This document shows positions 1 through 7,609 of a stretch of 64,000 nt of DNA, piece by piece; the stretch's first letter is position 1, and the number at the start of each line of letters is the position of its first letter. The position numbers were made by a program, and so were the translations under genes. This stretch comes from an uncultured Bacteroidales bacterium (GTDB taxonomy: Bacteria > Bacteroidota > Bacteroidia > Bacteroidales > UBA932): the NCBI GenBank assembly GCA_949289565.1, contig CASEOO010000043.1, positions 124,001-188,000 on the forward strand, written 5' to 3'. The notes beneath the pieces were generated by a model, which was not told the origin of the DNA, made no database searches, and saw nothing but the letters and a program-made list of their open reading frames with translations.

Positions 1-41
1 TGCGGCAGGCATATCCTGCAAAGATAGAAAATTTTCATATA

Positions 42-1079
42 TCACACCAGTTCGATGCCATGCTCACGGCAGACGGCGACCATATCCTCAGGCCAGATGC
101 TGCTCTGGATTTCCCCGATATGGGCCTTGCGCAGCAGATACATGCACAGACGCGACTGGCCTATGCCTCCGCCTATGGTGCAAGGGAGCTCTCCGGCAAG
201 GAGTTTCTTATGGAAATACAGATCTTTTTTCCACTCCTGATGCCTGATGGCCAGCTGCCTCTCCATAGCGGCTTCATCGACCCTGACACCCATGCTCGAC
301 ACCTCGAAAGCGCTCTGCAGCACAGGATTCCACAGCAATATATCCCCATTCAGACCCTCGAAGCCATACGAATCCACCGTACTCCAGTCATCGTAGTCCG
401 CGGCACGCCCGTCATGCGGTTTCCCGTCAGAAAGATCGGCGCCTATTCCTATCACAAACACAGCCTTATGCTTCCGTACTATCTCATTTTCCCTTTCCTT
501 CGGGGTCATGTCAGGATAAAGTTGCAGGAGCTCCTCCGAATGGATGAAGAATATATCCTCCGGCAGCATCGGCTCTATCTGCGGGAACTCCACGAAAACC
601 TTGTTCTCCGTCACCTTTATGGCCTCGTAAATCCTGCGCACAGTCGCTTTCAGAAAATGGATGTTCCTGTCCTCGCGGCGTATCACTTTCTCCCAGTCCC
701 ACTGGTCGACATAGATTGAATGCAGATTGTCCAGATCCTCGTCCGGCCTCAACGCGTTCATATCCGTATAGATACCCCTGCCAGGCCCGACACCCATCTG
801 CGCCAGTTTCAGCCTTTTCCACTTCGCCAGGGAATGCACCACCTCTGCAGGCCTCTCTCCCATCGACTTGATCGGGAAAGACACCGGCCTCTCCACACTG
901 TTCAAGTCATCGTTTATACCTGTTCCAGAGAGCACCATCATCGGCGCAGTGACCCTCAGCAGAGCCAGCTGGGCCGACAGATTCTCCTGAAACATATCCT
1001 TCACATATTTGATCGCTTTTTCAGTATTCTCTACGTTTTCGAGCACATTCCTGTACCCTTCGGGCAATGTCAGCGGCAT
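42..1079 (-). CDS. asnA: Aspartate-ammonia ligase (asparagine synthetase A)
   Basis: AsnA makes asparagine from aspartate, ammonia and ATP in the cytoplasm; it has a class II aminoacyl-tRNA-synthetase-like fold. The 345-residue product matches the family length. Characteristic blocks are visible: GINDDLNSVERPVSFPIK near residue 55, EVVHSLAKWKR, YVDQWDWEKVI, FVIGIGADLSDGKPHDGRA, and the C-terminal GGGIGQSRLCMYLLRKAHIG ending in SSIWPED. The open frame extends 28 codons further upstream, but that part crosses the two leader hairpins and has no family similarity. The ATG at 1077-1079 (MPLTLPEGYRN), preceded by an AT-rich stretch, is therefore taken as the start. It is divergent from the cysteine synthase gene. 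Its leader contains two ATTG hairpins (1115-1156) and a -7 box at 1161-1168. Identification is secure; the exact start is slightly less so. Confidence 0.95.
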   Translation of the reverse strand: MPLTLPEGYRNVLENVENTEKAIKYVKDMFQENLSAQLALLRVTAPMMVLSGTGINDDLNSVERPVSFPIKSMGERPAEVVHSLAKWKRLKLAQMGVGPGRGIYTDMNALRPDEDLDNLHSIYVDQWDWEKVIRREDRNIHFLKATVRRIYEAIKVTENKVFVEFPQIEPMLPEDIFFIHSEELLQLYPDMTPKERENEIVRKHKAVFVIGIGADLSDGKPHDGRAADYDDWSTVDSYGFEGLNGDILLWNPVLQSAFEVSSMGVRVDEAAMERQLAIRHQEWKKDLYFHKKLLAGELPCTIGGGIGQSRLCMYLLRKAHIGEIQSSIWPEDMVAVCREHGIELV

Positions 1080-1114
1080 ATTAAAAAGTTTTAGTTTGTC
1101 AAGTCCGTCATAAT

Positions 1115-1156
1115 ATTGGCCGTGACGGCCAATGAGATATTGGTCGGAACGACCAT
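1115..1156. repeat. Two tandem ATTG hairpins in the asnA leader
   Basis: Two short palindromes lie head to tail. The first (1115-1133) is ATTGGCCG-TGA-CGGCCAAT. The second (1139-1156) is ATTGGTCG-GAA-CGACCAT. The stems differ (GGCCG against GGTCG), but each arm is matched by its partner, so base pairing is preserved. They lie between the asnA start and its -7 box, so they would form in the asnA 5' untranslated RNA. Confidence 0.75.
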
Positions 1157-1160
1157 CATA

Positions 1161-1168
1161 CAAAAATA
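1161..1168 (-). promoter_or_regulatory. -7 box for asnA
   Basis: On the minus strand this reads TATTTTTG, a match to the Bacteroidetes TAnnTTTG element. No clear TTG -33 element is seen at the expected distance, so the call is tentative. It would give a leader of about 75 nt containing both hairpins. Confidence 0.4.
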
Positions 1169-1191
1169 ATAAAATTTATGGGATTTTTTTG

Positions 1192-1199
1192 TAAATTTG
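1192..1199 (+). promoter_or_regulatory. -7 box for the cysteine synthase gene
   Basis: TAAATTTG matches the TAnnTTTG consensus and lies 32 bp before the ATG at 1232. The -33 element is not obvious. The two divergent -7 boxes (asnA and this one) lie only 23 bp apart. Confidence 0.45.
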
Positions 1200-1231
1200 T
1201 GGAATAAACGGACTTCCCAAACAGATAAGAC

Positions 1232-2140
1232 ATGGATATAAAAGACAATATCCTCGGAACTATCGGCGGCACTCCGATGGTCCGGATAAACAGACTTAAC
1301 CCGAATCCGGCAGTCAACATATTCGCCAAGCTCGAGGGGTTCAACCCTACTGGAAGCATCAAGGACAGGATCGCCCTGAAAATGATAGAGGATGCTGAAG
1401 CAGACGGCAGGCTGAAGCCGGGACAGACCATCATAGAACCGACTTCCGGGAATACAGGCATCGGCCTTGCGATAGTGGGCATCATCAAGGGCTACTCAGT
1501 GGAGATAGTCATGAGCGACGCCGTGTCTGTGGAGCGCAGGAAAATCATACGGTCATACGGAGCCGCAGTGACTCTTACACCGGGCCAGGAAGGTACGGAC
1601 GGAGCCATAAGGCTGGCCAGGAAAAAAGTAGCGGAGAATCCAGGAAAATACTTCATGCCGGACCAGTTCAAGAACGCCGCGAACTATCTCACTCATTACC
1701 AGTCCACTGCCCTGGAAATCTGGCAGCAGACAGGTGGAAAGATAGACTATCTGGTGTGCGCGCTCGGCACATCCGGCACCATCATGGGACTGTCGAAATT
1801 CCTGAAAGTGATGAATCCGCAAATAAAGGTGGTCTGCGCCCACCCTGTCCGAGGACACTATATCCAGGGGCTGAAGAACATGGAGGAAGCTATCGTGCCT
1901 GCCATATACGATCCGTCGCAGATAGACATCCAGGAAATGATCGAGAGCGAGGAAGCCATCACCATGGCGCGCAGGATCATTGCCGAGGAAGCGATTTTCG
2001 CAGGAATGAGCAGCGGGGCGGCCATGCTGGCGGCAGCACGTACCGCGCGGCGTATCGAAGGAGGGAACATCGTGGTGGTCTTCCCCGACCGCGCAGAGAA
2101 ATACCTCAGCACCGGCATGTTCGCGGAGATCGAAGGATAA
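1232..2140 (+). CDS. cysM: Cysteine synthase, CysM type (PLP-dependent)
   Basis: Fold-type II PLP enzyme that forms cysteine from an activated serine (O-acetylserine in most relatives) and sulfide, in the cytoplasm. The PLP lysine is K44 in NPTGSIKDR, the substrate loop is PTSGNTGIG near residue 70, and the phosphate-binding glycine loop is GTSGT near residue 176. CysM is preferred to CysK for three reasons: the length of 302 residues, the GTSGT rather than GTGGT loop, and the C-terminal DRAEKYLSTGMFAE, which resembles the DRGDRYLSTGVFGE of E. coli CysM. No regulatory domain is present. It is a single-gene unit divergent from asnA. The choice between CysM and CysK does not affect the basic reaction. 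Confidence 0.88.
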   Translation: MDIKDNILGTIGGTPMVRINRLNPNPAVNIFAKLEGFNPTGSIKDRIALKMIEDAEADGRLKPGQTIIEPTSGNTGIGLAIVGIIKGYSVEIVMSDAVSVERRKIIRSYGAAVTLTPGQEGTDGAIRLARKKVAENPGKYFMPDQFKNAANYLTHYQSTALEIWQQTGGKIDYLVCALGTSGTIMGLSKFLKVMNPQIKVVCAHPVRGHYIQGLKNMEEAIVPAIYDPSQIDIQEMIESEEAITMARRIIAEEAIFAGMSSGAAMLAAARTARRIEGGNIVVVFPDRAEKYLSTGMFAEIEG

Positions 2141-2338
2141 GCAATGATGCTGTATGATTTAATGAAGCCTACACCAGCAACTCCGTTCCCGGTGCGTTTT
2201 CCGATATCGGAAATCAACGTGACCTGTTCAGGATCACCAATGCGGGAATGACTCCGGGATTCCAGCCGGCGCATGTAAGCAGGAAGACAATTAGAAACGA
2301 ACCGCACACCTGGTCCAGAACGGCAAGGGGAGGAAAAA

Positions 2339-2794
2339 TTACAATGGATGTCCTTCCTGATACGAAGCGAACAGATAGCCAGGATTTTCATAATACATAG
2401 AACTGTTGTAGTTCTCTATACTGTCAGTTATCCATGAATTATAGACTTCCATCAAGGCCGGAATGGGTTCTGCGCCCGTCTCATTACAGACATCGATTAT
2501 AAGCCTCTGGAAAACCTTGCCGATGTCCCAATGTGTAGGGACCCGAAAGCGGCAGTCAGCGACATTGTCATAGTCTCCGGTTTTTATTCCTGCATCGCTG
2601 ACAAGTTCGTATGTCAGCTTGTCAATATTCTCGCAATGGTAAACTTCTGCCAGGTCATATATATGCTGAAGCTTCGCTTGTCCTATCGCATTCACTACCA
2701 CTGCCCTCCTGTTTTTCGTCTGCCTTCCGACATATTCTATGAGACTGCATACGAAAAAAAGATCATTCCATTTTTTATCTTCTCTGCCCGTCAT
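2339..2794 (-). CDS. DUF3990-partner protein of unknown function
   Basis: A 151-residue soluble protein without signal peptide or membrane segment. I recognise it only as the kind of protein that often follows a DUF3990 gene in gut Bacteroidales. Conserved-looking blocks are EDKKWNDLFFVCSLIEY at the N-terminus, AKLQHIYDLAEVYHCENI, and the C-terminal EVYNSWITDSIENYNSSMYY. Its start overlaps the end of the DUF3990 gene by 20 bp, so the two are almost certainly translated together. By analogy with toxin-antitoxin pairs it could be the protective or targeting partner, but nothing in the sequence proves that. It ends about 200 bp from the convergent cysM. Confidence 0.6.
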   Translation of the reverse strand: MTGREDKKWNDLFFVCSLIEYVGRQTKNRRAVVVNAIGQAKLQHIYDLAEVYHCENIDKLTYELVSDAGIKTGDYDNVADCRFRVPTHWDIGKVFQRLIIDVCNETGAEPIPALMEVYNSWITDSIENYNSSMYYENPGYLFASYQEGHPL

Positions 2795-3245
2795 GACTGT
2801 AAACTTCTGATTTTATGAATGTAAGGCACTTCAACGCCTTTGCCGTACAAAAATTTATCTGATGAGTCGGATACTTGAATCTTGCCAATACCCAGAATTG
2901 TTCCCGGGTCAGGATACCGTTTATAAAATCAGCCACATAATTGTACACCTGATCATTGGCCATTGCACCTATGACTATGTCATAATCGTGCGGTCTTCCT
3001 TGACGGCACGCCACTATAAAATCAAGCCATTCATCATCCATTTCCTTGAATTCCTTGATTTTCAAATCACCCTCTATCCTCGCCGTATAAATGCTGACAA
3101 CCGGTGCAGGATATCTCAATGACCATTTTATCGCCTGCTCCTTCAATGCCGTACAATAGAACCCTTCACCGAAGTCCTTGGTAAACCTGCCTTTTATTAT
3201 TTCCGGCTTACGTATTTCCGTATATCCTCCGTGATAAATTTCCAT
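2775..3245 (-). CDS. DUF3990 domain protein (ADP-ribosyltransferase-like)
   Basis: A 156-residue protein with the DUF3990 signature: an N-terminal LYHGG-like block (here IYHGGYTEI, residues 3-11), KGRFTKDFGEGFYCT (residues 19-33) and a C-terminal HQINFCTAKALKCLTF. The family is related to ADP-ribosyltransferases and is common in two- or three-gene modules thought to act as toxin-antitoxin or host-interaction systems. The first block would be the NAD-binding core. It is the first gene of a two-gene unit, overlaps the next gene by 20 bp, and is preceded by a good promoter at 3307-3336. There is no signal peptide, so it acts in the cytoplasm unless injected. The enzymatic activity is inferred from family membership, not seen. 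Confidence 0.65.
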   Translation of the reverse strand: MEIYHGGYTEIRKPEIIKGRFTKDFGEGFYCTALKEQAIKWSLRYPAPVVSIYTARIEGDLKIKEFKEMDDEWLDFIVACRQGRPHDYDIVIGAMANDQVYNYVADFINGILTREQFWVLARFKYPTHQINFCTAKALKCLTFIKSEVYSHDGQRR

Positions 3246-3306
3246 AACTTCACAGTTTGTAGAAGTGTTAGCACCACCTTATTACTCAATACGGCGGCGA
3301 TCATTA

Positions 3307-3336
3307 CAAAGATAACAATTGCCTCCGTAATTACAA
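3307..3336 (-). promoter_or_regulatory. Promoter of the DUF3990 module
   Basis: On the minus strand a TTG (3334-3336) is followed after 19 bp by TATCTTTG (3307-3314). This is an excellent fit to the Bacteroidetes housekeeping promoter and gives a 5' leader of about 55 nt. Confidence 0.65.
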
Positions 3337-3368
3337 TCAGTACCGTCATCTCACTTCAGTCCTCTAGT

Positions 3369-4508
3369 TCAGAAATTTTCCCTGAGCCATTCCGCGAAGA
3401 AATAGTCATATACCCTGTATGAGTCATCGGCATGAGTCAGCATGTCATTCTTCAACAGGGCTTTAGCAGCCGCCTGTACCGAACTTGCCGACGAAAGCCT
3501 GTACTTATTGACGAACTCCGCTGATGTGATACCTTTTGCCTTTCCTTCCCTGGCCACTGCCTGAAGCAGCATCTTCTGCTTCGGCGCCAGTCTTGAAAGC
3601 AAGTCCTTGAAACTGTTTTCCTGAATTGAAATAACATTATGTTCCGCTATGGGAATCTTATCTTCAGTACAGTTTTCCCCTTGTTCTGTCAAGGCAAACA
3701 GTTCGTTCATCATCATCTGCACAAACCATGTACAGCCATCATAGTTTCTGTAAACACGTTCCGTGACTCCAATATCGATATGCCGTCCGTACCTTTGAAA
3801 CATACTTGAAGCAAAATCCGCATATATATCTATAGGTATCGGCTCAAGTCCCATAGATATGGCACTCTGGTAAAACGGCCTTGAAGAAGAATTGAACATA
3901 TTGTTCATCAGATGTCTCTTGCTTCCGGAAAATACGAACACGGTATTCCTGCATTTCTGAATCTCTGTCCTCAGCAATGCCTCGATGTTCTTTTCCTCGT
4001 ATGTTCCTATCTGCTGGAATTCATCTATCGCCACCACGCACGGCTTGTCAGCCGCTTCCAGATATTCAAAAATCTCCGACAACGTAGTCTGTGGAGAGAC
4101 TATCTCTCCAAGCCCTATTTCGAATCTCGGCTCTCCGGTGACAGGATCAAGACTGAAACCGGCGCGCAAAGACTTTATTGTCTGAAAGAATTTCTCCTGC
4201 AATACTTTCCACTGCGGTTTCAGTTCGTCATAGACGGCCTTGCCAAGCAAATAGACAAATTCCGCCAATGAACCGGCAGAATATATATCGACAAAGAATG
4301 TATGGAAATCCTTGCGGATATCAGGGACAGAAAATGTATGTTGAATAAGTCCCGTCTTTCCCATACGGCGGGGAGAAATCAAAGCTGTATTCCGTCCATT
4401 CCGTATCTGCCGGATCAGGAAATCCGTCTCCTTCTTCCTGTCGCAGAAATACTCGTCCGAAATGTACTTCCCCACCACAAACGGATTCTGGAATACCTGT
4501 TTTTTCAT
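3369..4508 (-). CDS. AAA ATPase of the archaeal-ATPase/MNS-like class
   Basis: A 379-residue P-loop ATPase of a kind found in many copies in Bacteroidales. Walker A is SPRRMGKT (residues 45-52), Walker B is CVVAIDE (157-163), and VFVFSGSKRHLM around residue 190 fits the sensor region. The C-terminal 100 residues resemble a winged-helix domain (LLSRLAPKQKMLLQAVAREG followed by a helix-turn-helix-like segment), as is usual for this class. Relatives have been linked to mobile elements and STAND-like signalling, but the role of this orphan is unknown. It has its own promoter at 4541-4570 and stands alone between the DUF3990 module and a long AT-rich intergenic region. Confidence 0.75.
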   Translation of the reverse strand: MKKQVFQNPFVVGKYISDEYFCDRKKETDFLIRQIRNGRNTALISPRRMGKTGLIQHTFSVPDIRKDFHTFFVDIYSAGSLAEFVYLLGKAVYDELKPQWKVLQEKFFQTIKSLRAGFSLDPVTGEPRFEIGLGEIVSPQTTLSEIFEYLEAADKPCVVAIDEFQQIGTYEEKNIEALLRTEIQKCRNTVFVFSGSKRHLMNNMFNSSSRPFYQSAISMGLEPIPIDIYADFASSMFQRYGRHIDIGVTERVYRNYDGCTWFVQMMMNELFALTEQGENCTEDKIPIAEHNVISIQENSFKDLLSRLAPKQKMLLQAVAREGKAKGITSAEFVNKYRLSSASSVQAAAKALLKNDMLTHADDSYRVYDYFFAEWLRENF

Positions 4509-4540
4509 ACGAAGCTACATTATTATAATTTTAATTATTG

Positions 4541-4570
4541 CAAATATAATAATTGCAATAAGAATAACAA
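4541..4570 (-). promoter_or_regulatory. Promoter of the AAA ATPase gene
   Basis: On the minus strand TTTGTT (TTG at 4568-4570) is followed after 19 bp by TATATTTG (4541-4548), a full match to the Bacteroidetes promoter form. The start codon lies about 33 bp downstream. Confidence 0.65.
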
Positions 4571-4806
4571 ATTCTAATCAGGAAATGTTTAACAAAAATG
4601 TTTAACATCAAATCTAATTACGCAACCACTACACAATTGAATATATACAATTTTATTCTTCTTGTAAAACATCTGAGCTAGATTCACCAGAGACCATGTA
4701 TTGGGAACTTCTACTCTGAACCGGACCTGAAAGTGCGTTTTCCTCTTTAACTTCATAGACGGGCAAAGAGGGTTAATTGCTTAAAATAATGAGAAACCTG
4801 AAGCAC
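4571..4806. other. AT-rich intergenic stretch without recognised genes
   Basis: Part of the 418-bp gap between the ATPase and the glycosylase-like gene. I see no open frame with family similarity, no RNA gene and no insertion-sequence ends here. It is AT-rich like the following gene and may be residue of earlier insertions. Confidence 0.4.
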
Positions 4807-4866
4807 CAATAAAGAATACCATGATTAAGGTTATCAAAGATGTCTTAATCATGGTATTCTTTATTG
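4807..4866. repeat. Perfect 23-bp inverted repeat with 14-nt loop
   Basis: The left arm 4807-4829 and the right arm 4844-4866 are exact reverse complements (arms begin CAATAAAGAATACC and end GGTATTCTTTATTG), separated by 14 nt. The structure ends 11 bp before the -33 element of the next gene. It is AT-rich and has no T-run on either side, so it is not an ordinary terminator. It could be an operator, a cruciform or replication site, or the scar of a small mobile element. Confidence 0.8.
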
Positions 4867-4877
4867 ACAATATCATA

Positions 4878-4908
4878 TTGTAAATCAAAAATTTAAGGAA
4901 TACCTTTG
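4878..4908 (+). promoter_or_regulatory. Promoter of the glycosylase-like gene
   Basis: TTG (4878-4880), a 20-bp spacer and TACCTTTG (4901-4908) fit the Bacteroidetes promoter. The in-frame TTG at 4906 that could be read as a start codon lies inside this -7 box, which supports translation from the ATG at 4927. Confidence 0.65.
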
Positions 4909-4926
4909 CATCAAAATTTATTAATT

Positions 4927-5712
4927 ATGGTAAAAATAGAAAATATCGCAATGCATAACATCGCAAGTAATACCATTAACGAAGAATTACACAATTTATA
5001 TTCTTCATTAATGCCAGAAGTGGCAAACTGCATTCTCGCATGTAATGATAAAATGTGTGACTATTTTATCTGTAATCCATATCTACTTGCTGCCAGTGAC
5101 GACTATTTCAACAGTGAACTTCGCATAATGATTTTCGGCCAGGTAACAAACTGTTGGTACGGAGAAAAAAACAATGGAATATATTCTGAAAGAACGTCTG
5201 TCAAAGAACTTATGAGCCTGTACGATCTTTTTTCCAACAATCCCGACCGTGATTGTCATTCCCCATTTTGGAACCTTGTGAATAAATTAGACACTACCGC
5301 GAAATCTCTTGGTATTAGAATAATAACAAACAACTTAGCCAAAGTCGGTTATACAGCAAAGCCAGGATATGATCCTGTAGTGAACGCCTTATTTGACAAT
5401 GCAGTCAAGCAAGAAATCATAATATGCAATCCTGACTTGATTCTTATGACGACCGGCCCCAGATACGACAATCTCATCAAGCAAAGGTTCGGTAATTACG
5501 ATATGAAACCATGGATAAAAAATATTAGTGTAAGGAAATGCGCTGAATTAATATTTTCCGCTGACTCTGTTCTTGCGCATAGGACTGTAATACGCACATA
5601 CCATCCAGGATATTTAACAAGAGTAATCAATAAATACACTTGGCCACGACAAATCATCAATTACCTGATAGAATATATTAAAACACTAACTTTGCCACGC
5701 CAAAATGTCTGA
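4927..5712 (+). CDS. Orphan protein, possible uracil-DNA-glycosylase-superfamily fold
   Basis: A 261-residue cytoplasmic protein. Two spaced motifs recall the uracil-DNA glycosylase superfamily: RIMIFGQVTNCWYG near residue 67 (motif A, GQ..N-type loop after a hydrophobic strand) and RTYHPGYL near residue 229 (motif B, an HP loop after a strand). Between them, NPDLILMTTGPRYDNLI fits the central strand. Related 'GQETNGW' proteins in gut bacteria are mostly hypothetical. The gene is visibly more AT-rich than the flanking housekeeping genes and is preceded by a 23-bp perfect inverted repeat, which points to recent acquisition. The ATG at 4927 is chosen because the upstream TTG lies within the promoter. 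DNA repair, a defence role or a lost activity are all possible. Confidence 0.5.
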   Translation: MVKIENIAMHNIASNTINEELHNLYSSLMPEVANCILACNDKMCDYFICNPYLLAASDDYFNSELRIMIFGQVTNCWYGEKNNGIYSERTSVKELMSLYDLFSNNPDRDCHSPFWNLVNKLDTTAKSLGIRIITNNLAKVGYTAKPGYDPVVNALFDNAVKQEIIICNPDLILMTTGPRYDNLIKQRFGNYDMKPWIKNISVRKCAELIFSADSVLAHRTVIRTYHPGYLTRVINKYTWPRQIINYLIEYIKTLTLPRQNV

Positions 5713-5774
5713 GAATTAACTGAAATGCAGAGTTGGAACATACATAATTCTACAAGGAATGGGGAGGGTGTAAA

Positions 5775-6323
5775 TTAAAGTGTGTCAAGTAAAGTACGTT
5801 CTATCAGTTCCTTGAAATGACTGAGAGAATGCCCTTGCTTGAATCGTTCATCGTCCAATGCAAAGCCTTTGACCATATATTCCTTCAAAATTTTGGTGGC
5901 CCATATACGGAAAGCTGTAGCCCGCTTGCTGTTTACACGATACCCTACGGCAATTATTACGTCAAGATTGTAGAAATTAGTTGGCTTGGTAGAAAATTCG
6001 GAAATTCCGAATTTTCTCATTGTATTTTCTTCCGACAATTCACCTTCCAGATAAATTTAATTAATATGTTCGTTGATTGTAGATGTAGACTTTCCGAACA
6101 GCTCGGCTATACCTTTTTGATTCAGCCATATCGTTTCATTGACTGCATCTACCTGCACATGTACGGAACCGTCTTCATTGTTGAAGATAGCTATTTCACC
6201 AAGGTTCTCTATTGATTGATCTACTGCCCTTTCTTGGTATTTAGCCTGTTTTGTCTTCTTAATTTCCATAATCTGTCTCCCATAATGTACACTATTTCCC
6301 ATATAAATGGAATCCTGTTTCAT
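5775..6323 (-). pseudogene. RhuM-family gene broken by an in-frame stop and truncated
   Basis: Two pieces in the same reading frame together resemble RhuM-family (virulence/Fic-associated) proteins. The N-terminal piece (6057-6323) contains IAIFNNEDGSVHVQV and IWLNQKGIAELFGKSTSTIN. The C-terminal piece has MRKFGISEFSTKPTNFYN, LDVIIAVGYRVNSKRATAF and RIWATKILKEYMVKGF. A TAA codon at 6057-6059 separates HIN from IYLEGELSEEN without a frameshift, where intact relatives read straight through. The C-terminus stops after about 90 more residues (ERTLLDTL), well short of typical members. The nonsense codon plus truncation indicate a decayed gene. It lies next to another truncated gene in the same orientation, so both may have been damaged by one event. 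Confidence 0.8.
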
Positions 6324-6368
6324 ATCTTGCCCCTTTACGAGGCACGAAAAAATATGTATCCTGACTAC

Positions 6369-7502
6369 TCAATCTTCCATTCTTCTATACGGCGGGTGGA
6401 AGTTCAGGAAGCCACGTTTGACTTCCAGATTAGGAAATGTCAGGTGATAGATGAAGTAATCGGCATTGTAGCCGGAAATGGTCAGATATCCGGTCTGGAA
6501 CAGAAGCGGGACAGGATTCTCATATATGGCATCAACAGTACTCATCAGAGTGGAGTCAACATCCTGATGTTCCAATGTCGAAACATCGAATGACGTTCTC
6601 TTCATAATTTCGACCAGAAATGTCGGAGTCCCTGTCTCAAACCAATATTCGTGAAACTTTTTTTTCTGAAGGGTATTGAGAAGACTGAACGGGTTATATA
6701 TGCCGGGACAGCCTTCACTGAAATGATATCCGTCATACCACTTCTTCAGCCTGGCATAACACTCATCCTCAGCCAGACGACATGCTGCCGCCAGTTCCTT
6801 CACACTGTCACCGAAATACTCATGCAGGTCATCTTCCGAAACACCGCAGATATCCGCATAACGAGAGTCAAGGGAAATGTCGTTCAGATTGTTCAACCCG
6901 CTGAACACACTCAGCCTGCCCAGTTTCGTGACACCTGTCAGGAAACCGAACCTGATATACCGGCCCTCCTTCTTTATTACGCTGTAGAATCCCTGCAGGA
7001 TACGTCTGACACTTTCTCCAAGTTCCTGATTCCCCAAAGCATCCAACATAGGCTTGTCATACTCGTCTATCAGGACTACGGCTTGCCGTCCTGTTTTCTC
7101 GGCCACGGTTTCTATTATATCCTGAAACCGCAGATCGGGCTGGCTGTAACCCTTTTCCACCCCATACTTCTCTTCCCACTTTTTCAGATTCTTGTCCAGA
7201 GTATCATTCAGATCATCCTCCGTCTGATATGTCTTGCCGCTCATATCCAGACGAAACACAGGCGACTCTGTCCAGTCTTCAGCAAGCTTTTCTATCGCCA
7301 GGCCTGAAAACAGTTCTTTCCTGCCCTGGAAATATGCTTCCATCGTGGAAACCAGAAGGCTCTTTCCGAACCGGCGCGGGCGACTCAGGAAATAATATTC
7401 TCCCTCTGATATCATTCTGTAAATCAGAGCGGTCTTGTCCACATAGACATAACCTCCGGTGCGGATTCGTTCAAATTCCTGTATTCCTATGGGATATCTC
7501 AT
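6369..7502 (-). pseudogene. Truncated AAA-ATPase-like / PD-(D/E)XK nuclease family gene
   Basis: The product (377 residues from the ATG at 7500-7502, MRYPIGIQEFERIR) has the PF09820-type ATPase domain: YVYVDKTALIYRM, Walker A RPRRFGKS (41-48), Walker B AVVLIDEYDKP (141-151), FGFLTGVTKLGR and the WYDGYHF motif. Family members normally continue for some 150 residues with a PD-(D/E)XK nuclease domain, following a 'F.NLEV+.GF.NF' block. Here that block is present (FPNLEVKRGFLNF), but the protein ends a few residues later, so the nuclease is missing. Such genes are abundant in Bacteroidales, often multicopy, and their function is unknown. Its promoter lies within the left 64-bp repeat shared with murI. 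Treated as a remnant; expression of a truncated ATPase remains possible. Confidence 0.75.
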
Positions 7503-7525
7503 AGTCTTTCTCTTTATATTTACAA

Positions 7526-7589
7526 CAAATATACTCAGAAGCCGAGAGCAGAACAAAATTATTTGTTATGCCGAGGCGCGAACAGTATA
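7526..7589. repeat. Left copy of a 64-bp inverted repeat flanking the efflux block
   Basis: The reverse complement of this 64-bp segment matches 14613-14676 at 63 of 64 positions; the single difference is in GTTCGCGCC here against GTTCACGCC there. It contains a complete minus-strand promoter: TTG at 7554-7556, 20-bp spacer, TATATTTG at 7526-7533. That promoter points away from the enclosed efflux block towards the truncated ATPase gene at 7502. Confidence 0.9.
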
Positions 7590-7591
7590 TG

Positions 7592-7606
7592 TGGCCACAG
7601 GCCAAT
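7592..7606 (-). repeat. ATTG hairpin next to the left 64-bp repeat
   Basis: On the minus strand ATTGGCC-TGT-GGCCA, a member of the dispersed ATTG hairpin family. It sits just downstream of the AraC regulator stop codon and could serve as a weak terminator for it. Confidence 0.5.
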
Positions 7607-7609
7607 ATT

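Noticed and set aside
60..719. A 219-codon open frame on the plus strand opposite asnA
   Set aside because: Antisense to a fully conserved asnA; the protein is low in recognisable motifs and rich in His/Arg/Pro as expected from an antisense frame.
2158..2398. An 80-codon open frame without ATG start after cysM, reading roughly NEAYTSNSVPGAFSDIG onwards
   Set aside because: No usable start codon, no recognised family and GC-rich composition that favours chance open frames; its end overlaps the real minus-strand gene at 2339-2794. It might be a gene remnant but cannot be supported.
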